Shown piece after piece: positions 42,913-53,690 of a stretch of 64,000 nt of DNA (the first letter of the stretch is position 1; each line of letters starts with the position of its first letter). The DNA is from JAICQM01 sp963781555 (lineage in GTDB: Bacteria > Chloroflexota > Limnocylindria > QHBO01). The stretch lies in the NCBI GenBank assembly GCA_963781555.1, contig CAWAGB010000008.1, positions 310,001 to 374,000 on the forward strand, in the 5' to 3' direction. The notes under the pieces were generated by a model. That model was not told where the DNA came from, made no database searches, and saw only the letters and a program-made list of their open reading frames with translations. Made by a program: the position numbers and the translations under genes.

Positions 42913-43554
42913 TCAGCCTGTCCGGCCGCGCGCTTCCAGCAGAACGAGCTGCGTCTCGTCGGGAAGCGACGATGGAGTCACCTGCGCCTTGGGCTGACGG
43001 ATCGGCTCCGCCGCCATTTCGTGCAGGAAGCCATCAACGGTGGCCAGATCGGTCGATCCGCCGTCCACCTGGAAGTGCATCGGGATGACCATCTTGGGAT
43101 TCACTTGCGACACGACTTCGGCCGCCTCGGCCGGTGGAAGGACGAAGACGCCGCCGGCGGGGACGAGCAGGACGTCGACGGGTCCCAGCTCAGAGAGCTG
43201 CTCCTCCGTCAGAAGGTGCCCGAGATCACCGAGGTGGGCGATGTGGACGCCATCGATCTCGATGCTGAAGACCACGTTCTCGCCGCGCTCGGCGCCACGC
43301 GAACCGTCATGGAATGTCCGGACCCCGGTGACCAGGACGTTGGCCGACTCGTACTCGCCGGGGCGGGTGAGGGTCAGGCCGGCGGTGATCGAGCGCGTGT
43401 ACGTGTGGTCGGGATGCGCGTGGCTGAGCGTCAGCAGCTGCACATCGTGCTTGCCCGCCACGAAGCCGGTCGACGGCGGGCAGGGGTCGGTGATGACGGT
43501 CGCCTCGCGCCCTTTGAGCCGGAAGCAGGCGCGCCCGTACCAGGTGATTTCCAT
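42913..43554 (-). CDS. Metallo-beta-lactamase-fold hydrolase (UPF0173/UlaG-like)
   Basis: The 213-residue MBL-fold enzyme starts MEITWYGRACFRLKGREATVITDP. The metal-binding motif is LSHAHPDHT (H-x-H-x-D-H), then HDGSRGAERGENVVFSIEIDGVHIAHLGDLGH with the bridging Asp/His, and PMHFQ with the last histidine. This small group includes L-ascorbate-6-phosphate lactonase relatives and UPF0173 hydrolases; substrates are mostly unknown. It is divergent from the HEXXH protease gene. A 13-bp hairpin lies 28 bases upstream of the start, where a leader would be. Confidence 0.9.
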   Translation of the reverse strand: MEITWYGRACFRLKGREATVITDPCPPSTGFVAGKHDVQLLTLSHAHPDHTYTRSITAGLTLTRPGEYESANVLVTGVRTFHDGSRGAERGENVVFSIEIDGVHIAHLGDLGHLLTEEQLSELGPVDVLLVPAGGVFVLPPAEAAEVVSQVNPKMVIPMHFQVDGGSTDLATVDGFLHEMAAEPIRQPKAQVTPSSLPDETQLVLLEARGRTG

Positions 43555-43582
43555 CGGTGCACCGATGATAGCCGGAAACGCA

Positions 43583-43618
43583 CGAGCGCCGGTGTCCGCC
43601 CAATGACACCGGCGCTCG
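43583..43618. other. 13-bp stem-loop in a divergent intergenic region
   Basis: CGAGCGCCGGTGT (43583-43595) and ACACCGGCGCTCG (43606-43618) are perfectly complementary with a 10-base loop. Genes on both sides read away from it, so it is not a simple terminator. It is most likely in the 5' leader of the metallo-hydrolase gene, or a small RNA hairpin. There is no T run. Confidence 0.5.
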
Positions 43619-43764
43619 AAGGAGGGAGGGTGGAGGTGAAAACCCGATTGCGCGGATCCCCATCTCGCACGACCGAATCTACCGAGCCGATGTGAATCCC
43701 AAACACCCTGCCGCCTTAAGAAACGTGAACCTTTGCGAGCGTCGGGGCGTGACCATGGATGACC

Positions 43765-43770
43765 GATAAT
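43765..43770 (+). promoter_or_regulatory. GATAAT -10 element of the HEXXH protease gene
   Basis: GATAAT ends 7 bases before the ATG at 43778 and overlaps an earlier in-frame ATG (43769), which argues for the later start and a leaderless transcript. Confidence 0.5.
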
Positions 43771-43777
43771 GCGGGGC

Positions 43778-45040
43778 ATGTCCGCCCCGCTGCGACGCCT
43801 CGTCGCCGTCCTGGTGATCCTGCTGCTCGTGGCAGGGGTCACTCTGCTGACCCTTCGCGGAATGGGCGTCGATATCGCGATGGGGCCGTTCGCCAGCGCC
43901 ACCCCATCGCCCACACCGTCGACGACCCCGGTGCCCTCGGCCAGTCGCGACCCACAGACCGTCTTCGCCGAGATCGAATCGCAGGTTCGCGCAGAGCGCC
44001 TCCTCCCGGCACCGGACATCGGTGCGGCCCAGATCATCGGGCGTGACGAGCTGGCGGCCGAGCTGCGAGCGATCTTTGACGCCGATTACCCGCAGGCGCG
44101 ACGCGATGCCGATAATGTCGAGCTCCGCGCGCTCGGCCTCCTCCACGAGGGGCAGGACGTCGCTGAGCTCCAGCTCCAGCTGCTGGGCGACCAGGTCATC
44201 GGCTTCTACAACCAGCACCAGCGCCGCATGGTCGTGGTCTCCGACGGGGGGGTCGATGCGCAGGCGCGCATGACCTACGCCCACGAGTACACCCACGCAC
44301 TCCAGGACGCGGCGTTCGGGATCGATGCCCTGGGGACCGATGCGGTCGGGGAGGACGACCGCAACCTCGCCCACCTCAGCCTGATCGAGGGCGATGCATC
44401 GCTGGTGATGGTGCTGTGGGCCATCGAGCACGATCCGGCGGGGCTCGGCGACACAATCTCTGGCCCCGTCCCGGACATGAGCGGCATTCCCGACTGGATG
44501 GTCGCCCAGCTTGCGTTCCCGTATACCGCGGGCGCCAACTTCGTCGCCAACCTGTACCAGAACGGCGGCTTCGACGCGGTAGATGCCGCGTACGCCGACC
44601 CGCCCGACTCGACGGAGCAGATTCTCCACACCGACAAATACGTCTCCGGCGAGGCCCCGGTCGCCGTGGCAGAGACCGACGTCGCCGCCGCCCTCGGCAG
44701 TGGCTGGACGAATGTGCCCTCCACCACGCTCGGCGAGGGTCTCCTCGCCATCTGGCTCCACCACCTGGGGGCGAGCCAGGAGGACGCGGACAACGCGGCG
44801 CGCGGGTGGGGAGGGGATCGGGCCAGCGCCGCGTCGAACGCGAATGGCGAGGTGGCGCTCGTCCTCCGTCTGGCGTTCGACTCGCGTACGCAGGCCGACG
44901 AGTTCGAGGCCACGTATGGCGACCTGGTCGAGACCCTCTCCCTGCCCGGGCGGATAGCCCGAACCGGTGACCTCGAGATCAGCGTGGTCCAGTCCTCGGA
45001 CGCAGCGCAGCTCGACGCCCTCGCCGAGGCGGCCGGGTAG
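43778..45040 (+). CDS. Membrane-anchored or secreted zinc metalloprotease-like protein (HEYTH)
   Basis: The 420-residue protein has an N-terminal hydrophobic helix (about 7-27) and a Pro/Ser/Thr linker (about 40-57). Around residue 168 it carries YAHEYTHALQDAAFG, an HEXXH zinc motif, and further on LSLIEGDASLVM, whose Glu may be the third ligand, a pattern of gluzincin-like peptidases. The rest is helical with no second domain. No specific peptidase family is assigned. The ATG was chosen because a GATAAT hexamer lies 7 bases before it. The upstream ATG at 43769 overlaps that hexamer. Confidence 0.82.
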   Translation: MSAPLRRLVAVLVILLLVAGVTLLTLRGMGVDIAMGPFASATPSPTPSTTPVPSASRDPQTVFAEIESQVRAERLLPAPDIGAAQIIGRDELAAELRAIFDADYPQARRDADNVELRALGLLHEGQDVAELQLQLLGDQVIGFYNQHQRRMVVVSDGGVDAQARMTYAHEYTHALQDAAFGIDALGTDAVGEDDRNLAHLSLIEGDASLVMVLWAIEHDPAGLGDTISGPVPDMSGIPDWMVAQLAFPYTAGANFVANLYQNGGFDAVDAAYADPPDSTEQILHTDKYVSGEAPVAVAETDVAAALGSGWTNVPSTTLGEGLLAIWLHHLGASQEDADNAARGWGGDRASAASNANGEVALVLRLAFDSRTQADEFEATYGDLVETLSLPGRIARTGDLEISVVQSSDAAQLDALAEAAG

Positions 45041-45048
45041 CGCAGCCG

Positions 45049-46702
45049 CTACATCGTTTCCGGGGCGGAGATTCCGAGCAGGCCCAGGCCGTTGGCCAGC
45101 ACCTGGCGCGTGGCCGCCACGAGGGCGAGGCGCGATCCGGTCAGGGCGGCGTCATCGCTGAGCACCCGGCAGTCGCGGTAGAACTGGCTGAAGAGGCCGG
45201 CGGCCTCGTGGGCGAAGCGCGGCAGGTCGTGGGTCTCGCGGCGCTCGGCCGCATCGGATAGGACGTCGGGCAGCGTGAGCAGATGCTTGACGAGTGCCTG
45301 TTCGGCGGGATGGTGCAGCAGCGATCCTGCATCTGACGGATCCGGCGCCAGCGATTGCTCCGCAGCGTGGCGCAGGATCGACGCGCAGCGAGCGTGGGCG
45401 TACTGGACGTAGTACACCGGGTTCTCGCTGCTCTGCGATGTGGCGAGATCCATGTCGAAGTCGATGCCGGTGCTCGTCGCGCGGGCGCCGAAGAACCAGC
45501 GTGCGGCATCGACGCCGATCTCCGCGAGCAACTCATCCAGGGTGATGAACTCGCCGGAGCGCTTGCTGGCGCCGATCTCGTGGCCGTCCTTGATGAAGCG
45601 CACCCACGCGATGAGGAGCATCTGCACCGCCTCGCGGTCGAAGCCGAGCGCGGCGGCGGCATTGCGCACTCGCGCGACGGTGCCGTGGTGGTCCTCGCCC
45701 CAGACGTAGATCAGCTCGTCGAAGCCGCGGCTGAACTTCTCGGCCACGTAGCCGATGTCGGAGGCGAAGTACGTCGGCCGGCCGTCGGAGCGGATGACGA
45801 CCCGGTCGCGGTCGTCGCCGAAGGCGGTTGAGCGGAACCACAGTCGCGCCGTCCGCCTCGAACATGTATCCCGCGTCACGGAGCTGGGCGATGCCGCGCT
45901 CGACCCACCCGTCGGCGTGGATGCGCGACTCGCCGGTCCAGACATCGAAACGGACGCCGAGCGCAGCCAGGCTGGCCTCGATCGAGGCGCGGATCCGCTC
46001 GCCGGCCCACGTGCCCAGGATGAGCCCCGGGTTGCCGTCGGTCGCCATCGCATCGGTCCAGACCTCGTCCGGCACCTCCGCCGCGAGGTCCACGACGTAG
46101 GCGCCGTGGTACCCGTCCTCGGGAAGCTCGGTGCCATTGCGGCGCGCCTGGACCGAGAGGCCGAGGTTGACGACCTGCGCCCCGCCGTCGTTGAAGTAGT
46201 ACTCGCGGGTCACGTCGTGGCCGACGGCCTCGAGGACACGCGCCAGCAGGTCGCCGACGAACGCCCCGCGAGCATTGCCGATGGTCAGCGGCCCGGTCGG
46301 GTTGGCGCTCACGAACTCCACGTTGATCCGCCGCGGGCCGTTCACCGCCTCGCGTCCGTACTGGTCGCCGACCTCCAGGATGGTGGTGACCTGTGCTGCC
46401 ACCCACCCTGGATCGAGACGGAAGTTCAGAAAGCCGGGTGGCGCGATCTCGACGGCCGCAACCCCGTCAGGCAGGACGAGGTGGCGGGTCAGGATCTCGG
46501 CGATCCGCAGCGGCGCGTTGCGTGCCACCGGGGCGAGCTGCATGGCCGCGTTCGACGCGAAGTCACCGTGCTCGGGTCGCGCCGGGTGCTCGATCCGGAC
46601 GTCCGGCGGAGCGGTATCGCCGAGCGCCAGATCACCGGCCGCGACGGCGGCCGAACGGGCCGTGGCGACCGCGGTGCGGAGCTGCTCGCGGAGGGTGGGC
46701 AT
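45049..46702 (-). pseudogene. argS: Arginyl-tRNA synthetase gene with a single frameshift
   Basis: ArgS charges tRNA-Arg. The 5' part reads MPTLREQLRTAVATARSAAV...EHPARPEHGDFASNAAMQLA...FLNFRL..., the class I signature region ANPTGPLTIGNARGA (where HIGH is normally seen), and GYHGAYVVDLA to ...EADGA. One extra base near 45840-45844 breaks the frame; the 3' part continues WFRSTAFGDDRDRVVIRSDGRPTYFASDIGY, VWGEDHHGTVARVRNAAAALG and the anticodon-binding domain with VYYVQYAHARCASI. Read as one, about 550 residues, standard for ArgS. As this gene is normally essential, a sequence error is more likely than loss. A second argS copy elsewhere would be the alternative. Confidence 0.88.
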
Positions 46703-46746
46703 GGGCCCGGCAGTCTACCCGACGCCGGGCAAGTGTCCGTGGACGG

Positions 46747-47022
46747 TCAGCGAATGCGGCGACGGACCGAGGTGCGGAGGAGCGGTCGCACCGCCAGTGC
46801 GGTGACGCCGATGGCGGCGAAGAGGAGGGTGAGGATCGGTGCTTCGCTGGCGGTGCCGACGGCGTGCGCGATCGTCGCGGACGCGCGGTGCGCGGACGCC
46901 TGGTTCGTCGCGGCGGCGGGGGTGGTGACCGTCGCGAAGGCGATGACCGCGAACAGCCAGATGGCGATCGCGGGACCGATGAGCCGCCAGCTGATGCCCT
47001 GGGCGCGGGCGCGGGGCGACAT
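46747..47022 (-). CDS. Small two-helix membrane protein, 91 residues
   Basis: Two hydrophobic segments (about 15-34 and 62-80) are separated by an Ala/Ser/Thr-rich loop. The C-terminus is Arg-rich (RTSVRRRIR), so both ends probably face the cytoplasm. AGGAG lies 11 bases before the ATG at 47022. The family is not recognised. It lies alone between ftcD and argS on the same strand. Confidence 0.55.
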   Translation of the reverse strand: MSPRARAQGISWRLIGPAIAIWLFAVIAFATVTTPAAATNQASAHRASATIAHAVGTASEAPILTLLFAAIGVTALAVRPLLRTSVRRRIR

Positions 47023-47111
47023 GCGTTCGTTGCTCCTGTGTCGTGCTGCGAGTTCCGGTTTGTGCTCGTGTTGCCGGATCGCTATGCAAGCCCCGGACCA
47101 ACCGGAATCCG

Positions 47112-47135
47112 AGGTGGTGCCCAGGCGCACCACCT
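47112..47135 (-). terminator. Stem-loop after ftcD
   Basis: AGGTGGTGC (47112-47120) and GCACCACCT (47127-47135) form a 9-bp stem with a 6-base loop starting 4 bases after the ftcD stop. No T run follows. Confidence 0.55.
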
Positions 47136-47139
47136 GGTG

Positions 47140-48054
47140 TCAGCGGTCGCGGGTGAGTCGCAGCTCGAGCGCCTGGTCGACGGAGAAGCCGCGCAGGCCG
47201 AGCGTCTCGGCCGCGACCTCGAGGAGCGCGCCGGTCGGCGCCAGGCCGATCAGCTCGCAGTGGTCGATATCGGTCCCGTTCTCGAGCGCCATGCGCCGGA
47301 TCTCGCGCACCACCCGGGGGATGCCGGTGCGCTCCCAGTCGACCAGGTTCATGCTCACCTGAGCCATCCGCGGCTGACCCGCATTCTCGAGCAGGACGCC
47401 CATCGCCTGGATGCCCGGCATCCCGCCGGACGACTCGCGGATGGCGTGCGCGATGCGCTTGGCGAGGGCCAGGTCATCGGTCGCCAGGTTGACGTTGAAC
47501 GCGATGAGCGGCTTGCGAGCTCCCACGGCGATGGCGCCACCGCGCGGGTGAAGGTGGTGGGGACCGAAGTCGGGCGCGCGCTCGGGATCCGAGCCGATGG
47601 TGTCGCGCAGGCCCTCGTACTGGCCACGGCGCACGTCCGCCAGCCGTCGCCGATCCGGGCGCAGCGCGGCGTCGCCGTAGAGGTAGACGGGGAGATCGAA
47701 TCGCTGCGCGACCTGCTCACCGAAGCGCCGCGCCAGGTCCACGCATTCCTCGATCCGCGTGTGCCCGAGGGGCACGAACGGCATGACGTCGACGCTGCCG
47801 ATGCGCGGGTGGGCACCGCTGTGCTGCTGCATGTCGATCAGCTCGAGTGCGCGCCCGACGGCCGCGGTCGCTGCCCGGACCACCGACTCGGCGGCACCCG
47901 CAAAGGTGACCACGCTGCGGTTATGGGTCTCGTCGCGGCTGTGGTCGAGGAGGGTCACGCCGTCGATCTGGCCGATGGCGCGGACGATCTCCTCGAGGAC
48001 CTCGGGGCGACGGCCCTCGCTGAAGTTGGGGACGCACTCGATCAGGCTGGCCAC
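47140..48054 (-). CDS. ftcD: Glutamate formimidoyltransferase
   Basis: This enzyme of histidine breakdown moves the formimino group of N-formimino-glutamate to tetrahydrofolate. The 304 residues match the stand-alone transferase domain: LIECVPNFSEGRRPEVLEEIV, DHSRDETHNRSVVTFAG, HSGAHPRIGSVDVMPFVPL, YLYGDAAL, GPHHLHPRGGAIAVGARKPLIAFNVNLAT and SMNLVDWERTGIPRV. The cyclodeaminase domain is not attached. hutU and hutH lie 4-8 kb away on the same strand; hutI is not in the window. A terminator hairpin follows the stop. Confidence 0.93.
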   Translation of the reverse strand: MASLIECVPNFSEGRRPEVLEEIVRAIGQIDGVTLLDHSRDETHNRSVVTFAGAAESVVRAATAAVGRALELIDMQQHSGAHPRIGSVDVMPFVPLGHTRIEECVDLARRFGEQVAQRFDLPVYLYGDAALRPDRRRLADVRRGQYEGLRDTIGSDPERAPDFGPHHLHPRGGAIAVGARKPLIAFNVNLATDDLALAKRIAHAIRESSGGMPGIQAMGVLLENAGQPRMAQVSMNLVDWERTGIPRVVREIRRMALENGTDIDHCELIGLAPTGALLEVAAETLGLRGFSVDQALELRLTRDR

Positions 48055-48111
48055 GTGGTGATCTTACGTTGCGCCCGGCCGGGCCGATGCGGTGCGGCGC
48101 GACGGATGCGC

Positions 48112-48148
48112 TACGCTCGGCGGCGTGCACCCGACGCTCGCCGCATGA
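48112..48148 (+). promoter_or_regulatory. Putative leaderless promoter and 7-codon frame before rsmI
   Basis: TACGCT (48112-48117) is followed after 7 bases by GTG (48125), which opens a frame of seven codons (M-H-P-T-L-A-A) whose TGA (48146-48148) overlaps the rsmI ATG in the pattern ATGA. If the -10 call is right, the mini-frame would be leaderless and would feed ribosomes to rsmI by termination-reinitiation. Weak evidence. Confidence 0.28.
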
Positions 48149-48969
48149 GCGGAACCCTGAGCCTCGTCGCAGTCCCCATCGGGAATCCTGACGACCTGAC
48201 GATCCGCGCCCGCGAACTGCTGCAGCGCGTCGCGATTGTTGCCGCCGAAGACACCCGACATTTCGCCACCCTGGCCAGGCACCACGGCATCACGACCCGC
48301 GCCATCTCGTACCACGCGCACAACGAGGACGGCCGTGCGGCGCAGCTCGTGGCGCGGCTGGAGGCCGGCGACGACGTCGCCCTGGTGACCGATGCGGGCA
48401 TGCCGCTCGTCAGCGATCCCGGGCTGGCCCTCGTCCGCGCCGCACTGGCGGCTGGCATCGCGGTCACCGCACTGCCCGGCGCGTCCGCGGTCACGACCGC
48501 CCTGTCGGCGAGCGGCCTGCCGCCGCTGCCGTTCCGCTTCGTCGGCTTTCTGGCGCGCACCGCGGCGCGCCGCCGCACGCAGCTCGCCGAGCTGGCGGGC
48601 GACCCGGACACGCTCGTCGCGTTCGAGGCGCCGCACCGGCTGGTGGCCACCCTGACCGACATGCTCGAGGTGCTGGGCGATCGTCCGGCGTGCCTCGCGC
48701 GCAGCATCACGAAGCGCGACGAGCGGTATCAGCGTGGGAGCGTGAGCCGGCTGCTCGCCGCACTCCAGGGCGAGGCGACGGTGCGCGGCGAGACGACGAT
48801 CGTCATCGGCGGTGCTGTGGTGGCGCCGGAGGCGCCTGACGCTGCGGGCGATGCCGCGCTGCTGGCGGCAAGTGGCGCCTCCGTGCGTACCGTGGCCGCG
48901 TATCTCGCGCGTCGCCACGGTCTCCCGCGTCGCCGCGCCTACGAGATCGCGAGCGGGGCGGAACGGTGA
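48145..48969 (+). CDS. rsmI: 16S rRNA (cytidine-1402-2'-O)-methyltransferase RsmI
   Basis: RsmI 2'-O-methylates C1402 in the decoding centre. The 274-residue tetrapyrrole-methylase-fold protein has LSLVAVPIGNPDDLTIRARELLQRVAIVAAEDTR, the GP-loop-like DAGMPLVSDPG, ALPGASAVTTALSASGLP and FEAPHRLVATLTDM blocks. The C-terminal extension (about 240-274) is an RsmI-type helical domain. The ATG overlaps a short upstream frame. The downstream gene encodes another 16S rRNA methyltransferase-like protein (GTGA overlap), so this is a ribosome-modification pair. Confidence 0.95.
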   Translation: MSGTLSLVAVPIGNPDDLTIRARELLQRVAIVAAEDTRHFATLARHHGITTRAISYHAHNEDGRAAQLVARLEAGDDVALVTDAGMPLVSDPGLALVRAALAAGIAVTALPGASAVTTALSASGLPPLPFRFVGFLARTAARRRTQLAELAGDPDTLVAFEAPHRLVATLTDMLEVLGDRPACLARSITKRDERYQRGSVSRLLAALQGEATVRGETTIVIGGAVVAPEAPDAAGDAALLAASGASVRTVAAYLARRHGLPRRRAYEIASGAER

Positions 48970-49773
48970 TCGATGAGGTCGACCTCGTCGTCGAGCGGGT
49001 GGCGACCTCGCGCCGCTACCGGAACGTCGACCGCGGCCTGCTGCGCCGCCTGGCGGTCGAGGAGCTGACGCGGGCGCGCACGCGCGAGGACGCGGTCAAG
49101 CGCGTCAAGCGCCGCCTCCACCAGGCGGTGGGCGCGTTCGCACGCGGGACGGCGCGCATCGACAATCTTCGCGACGCGTGGCACGGCGACCTGGCCGAAC
49201 CCGCCTTCCGGGCGGCGTGTGCCACGGCGATGCGTGCCCACGCCTCGACGGCCGAGCGGGTCGAGCACCTGACGTCCTTCTACCGGTCCATCTGGGAGAT
49301 CACCGGCAAGCCGAGGGCGATGCTCGATCTCGGTTGCGGCCTCGGCCCACTGGGACTGCCCTGGATGGGGCTCGCGGCGGACGCAACGCTCGTCGCGGTG
49401 GACGTGGACGGCAGCGCGCTCGCCACCGTCGAGACCTTCCTCGCCCTGGTCGGGCAGCCGCACCGAACGCTGGAGCGCGACCTCTGTGCCGCCGCGCCCG
49501 ACGAGCCGGCCGACGTCGCCCTGCTTTTGAAGCTGATCACGACCCTCGACCGGCAGGACCCCGAGGCGGCCGCGCGGCTGCTCGGCGCGCTCCGAGCCCG
49601 TTACGCGGTGGTGAGCTTCACCCGTCGCTCACTCGGTGGCCGATCGCGCGGCATGGAGCGCACCTACCGGGAACGGCTGGCGCGGCTGGCGCGGGACGTC
49701 GACGCGCCGCGCGATGCGCGAGGCATCGGTCGCCAACGAGCTCGTCTTCGTCCTCGAGCTCGCCCGTGGCTGA
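48966..49773 (+). pseudogene. Rmt/FmrO-like 16S rRNA (guanine-1405-N7) methyltransferase homologue, frameshifted near 3' end
   Basis: The sequence follows the aminoglycoside-resistance methyltransferase family (RmtB, ArmA, FmrO): an N-terminal helical domain with VERVATSRRYRNVDRGLLRRL and EDAVKRVKRRLHQAVGAF, then HASTAERVEHLTSFYRSIWE, the SAM motif MLDLGCGLGPLGLPWMG, LLLKLITTLDRQDPEAAARLL and VVSFTRRSLGGRSRGMERTY. The 3' end goes out of frame at about 49700-49725; the +1 frame restores the ending ASVANELVFVLELARG. About 268 residues in total. Methylation of G1405 in known members blocks 4,6-linked aminoglycosides. A housekeeping or self-protective role beside rsmI is equally possible. Neighbouring tgt starts inside its corrected end. 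Confidence 0.82.
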
Positions 49774-50852
49774 GCCGCTGGTCACCCGCCGCGCCACCTG
49801 GCCGGTGCCGACCTTCCTGCCCGACGCCACCCGCGCCGGGGTGCGCGCGGTGAGCGCGGCGGACCTGCGCTCGGTCGGCATCGAAGGCGTGGTGGTCAAC
49901 GCCTTCCACCTCCTGCGCCGGCCGGGCGCGCGGGTCATGCAGGCGGCCGGCGGGGTGCATCGGTTCATGGGCTGGGACGGGCCGATCCTCACCGACTCGG
50001 GCGGCTTCCAGGTCTGGAGCCTCATCCGCCAGGACCCGGCACGCGGCGTGATTCGCGACAACGAGGTGATCTTCCGCGAGCCCTCGACCGGCGAGAAGTG
50101 GAACCTCACGCCCGAGCGGATCATCCAGCTCCAGCTCCAGCTCGGGTCGCGACGTGCTGGTGTGCCTCGACGACTGCACCGATGCCGGCGACCCGGAGGC
50201 GGAGCAGGAACGCAGCGTGGCCCGCACCGTGAAGTGGGCGCGCCGCAGCCGCGACGAGTTCGACCGCCTCACCGCGAAGCTGGATCCCGGGGAGCGACCG
50301 CTCCTCTTCGCGGTCGTGCAGGGCGGGGCTTCCGAGCGGCTGCGACGGCAGTGTGCCGCGGAGCTCAGCGCGATCGGGTTCGACGGCTACGGGTTCGGCG
50401 GATGGCCGCTCGACGCGGAGGGCGCGCTGCTCGCCGAGCCGCTGCGCTGGGTGGCGGAGACGCTTCCCGGGGCGGCGCCCAAGCACGCGCTGGGCATCGG
50501 CCGGCCGGATCACGTGGTGGCTGCCTTCGAGCTCGGCTACTCGATCTTCGACTGTGCACTGCCGACGCGCGACGCGCGCCACGGCCGCCTCTACGCGTTT
50601 CGCGAGGGCTGGGACACGCGGCGCCCGGCCACCGGCGACCACTTCTATGCCGCGCTGCGGATGCACGATCCCAACTACCGAATCGAGCACGTCCCGGTCG
50701 AGGCCAGCTGTGACTGCCCGCTGTGCGGCACCGGGCTGACGCGCGCCTACCTGCATCACCTGTTCAAGGTCGGCGACGTCGCCGCCGAGCGGTACGCGAC
50801 GCTCCACAACCTGCGTTTCTACGCGCGTCTCTTCGAGCTGCTGCGCGGCTGA
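49766..50852 (+). pseudogene. tgt: Queuine/archaeosine tRNA-ribosyltransferase family gene with one frameshift
   Basis: Tgt exchanges guanine for a 7-deazaguanine base in tRNA. The 5' part contains GIEGVVVNAFHLLRRPGARVMQ, GGVHRFMGWDGPILTDSGGFQVWSL and EVIFREPSTGEKWNLTPERIIQLQ. An extra base near 50149 breaks the frame; the other frame continues DVLVCLDDCTDAGDPEAEQERSVARTVKWARRS, FAVVQGGASERLRRQCA, GYGFGGWPLDAEG and the zinc-binding CDCPLCGTGLTRAYLHHL (three cysteines and His). About 361 residues once joined. The GTG start overlaps the corrected end of the methyltransferase. It is complete except for the break. Confidence 0.85.
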
Positions 50853-50855
50853 GCC

Positions 50856-51981
50856 TCAGGCGTGCGCCGCAGCCTGCGCGGGGTCGTCGCGACCAATCGT
50901 GTCCGGGTTGACGCCCCGCGCGCGGGCGAGGCGCTCGGCGAGGAGCTGGATCGGGATGGCGGCCCCGAGCAGCGCCGCCGCCAGCGGCGGCAGCAGCCGC
51001 GTCTCCGGTACCGCCAGCCGCCCCGCGGGGGTCAGGTCACGCGGAACCTCGTCGCCGATATCTGCACCCAGCACGCCGCGGCGGGCATGCCCAGCGCGCC
51101 GGGCCGCGCGGAGGACGTCGCCCGCGCGTTCGCGGACCACCGGGTCGCCACCGGTCAGCACCAGCACCAGGGCGGTCGATGGGCTCGGCGGCGGCGAGGT
51201 GGCCGTGCAGGAGTGTCTCGAGATGGAGCGCCTGGGCGGGAAGATGTGCACCCTCCGCCACCTTGAGCGCCAGCTCGCGCGCGGTGACGTGATCAGCCCC
51301 CGAGCCGACGCTGACCAGCCGGTCGCACGTGCCCAGGATGGCGGCGACCGCCTCGGCGCCGGGCTCGTCGTCGGCGACCTGCAGCAGGGCGCGGACGGGC
51401 GGTCGCGTCGAGCGCTCCCGCCGGCCAGCGCGGCGCCCACGATCAGCGGCGAGAGGTAGCCGACGGTGTGGCACCAGCTCTCGTCCTGCTCCCCGGTGGT
51501 CACCACGATCTCGGCGATCGCGGCGCCGGGCGACCGGTCGCTGACGGTGATCAGGGCCGTGCGCGCGCCGGCGGCCCGCGACGCGCGCAGCGCCTCGTTG
51601 GTGAAGCGGGTGCCGCCCTCGTGCGAGACCGCGATCAGCAGGCCCGTGGATGGCGGCCGCGCCAGCAGCTCCAGGGCCTGCGCATGGACGCGCGTCTGCC
51701 TCGGGTCGGAGCATGGCGGCGATCCCCTCGGCGGCGTGCTCCGAGGTGCCGCAGCCGGTCACCACGACCGGCTCGCGCGGCGGCCCCTGCCGCGTGCACC
51801 GCGTCGCGCAACGTTGACAGCGCGGGATCCGCCGCGAGGCGGCGCGCCAGCCGGTCTGCGAGTGCTGGCTCAGCGGCGATCATCTCGGTCATCGCATAGG
51901 GCGGTCCGCTGCGGACCGCCGGCATCGTCGAGCCGGCCCACGGGTCCGGCGCCCCGGGCAGCGGTCCCGATGGGTCGAAGC

Positions 51982-51985
<4 letters not shown>
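50856..51985 (-). pseudogene. SIS-domain (GlmS/phosphosugar isomerase-like) gene with several frameshifts
   Basis: Pieces in three frames join to a two-SIS-domain protein of about 370 residues: YAMTEMIAAEPALADRLARRL, VVVTGCGTSEHAAEGIAAM, then TGLLIAVSHEGGTRFTNEALR, ALITVSDRSPGAAIAEIVVTTGE, WCHTVGYLSPLIVGAALAG, then DRLVSVGSGADHVTARELALKVAEGAHLPAQALHLETLLHGHLAA, then LVLVLTGGDPVVRERAGDVLR. At least four frame changes are needed. The SIS pattern with ARELALK-x-x-E resembles GlmS and FrlB-type aminosugar enzymes. It directly follows hutU on the same strand (4-base overlap). The breaks look like sequence errors rather than decay because every segment stays conserved. Confidence 0.75.
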
Positions 51986-53665
<1,680 letters not shown>

Positions 53666-53690
53666 GGCGCGGATGATACGGCGCGCGGCC

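Noticed and set aside
43620..43760. Possible tRNA or small RNA in the gap before the HEXXH protease gene
   Set aside because: No consensus T-loop (GGTTC-A/G-A), no cloverleaf and no CCA end on either strand. Only the hairpin next to it is kept as a feature.
46393..48144. Long plus-strand frame leading into rsmI
   Set aside because: It lies antisense to argS and ftcD and is in phase with rsmI only by chance; the family start of rsmI is at 48145.
49178..50713. Single continuous 511-codon protein through rmt and tgt
   Set aside because: The first part is a shadow of the methyltransferase and the end is a shadow of the second half of tgt; only the middle segment is the real 5' half of tgt.
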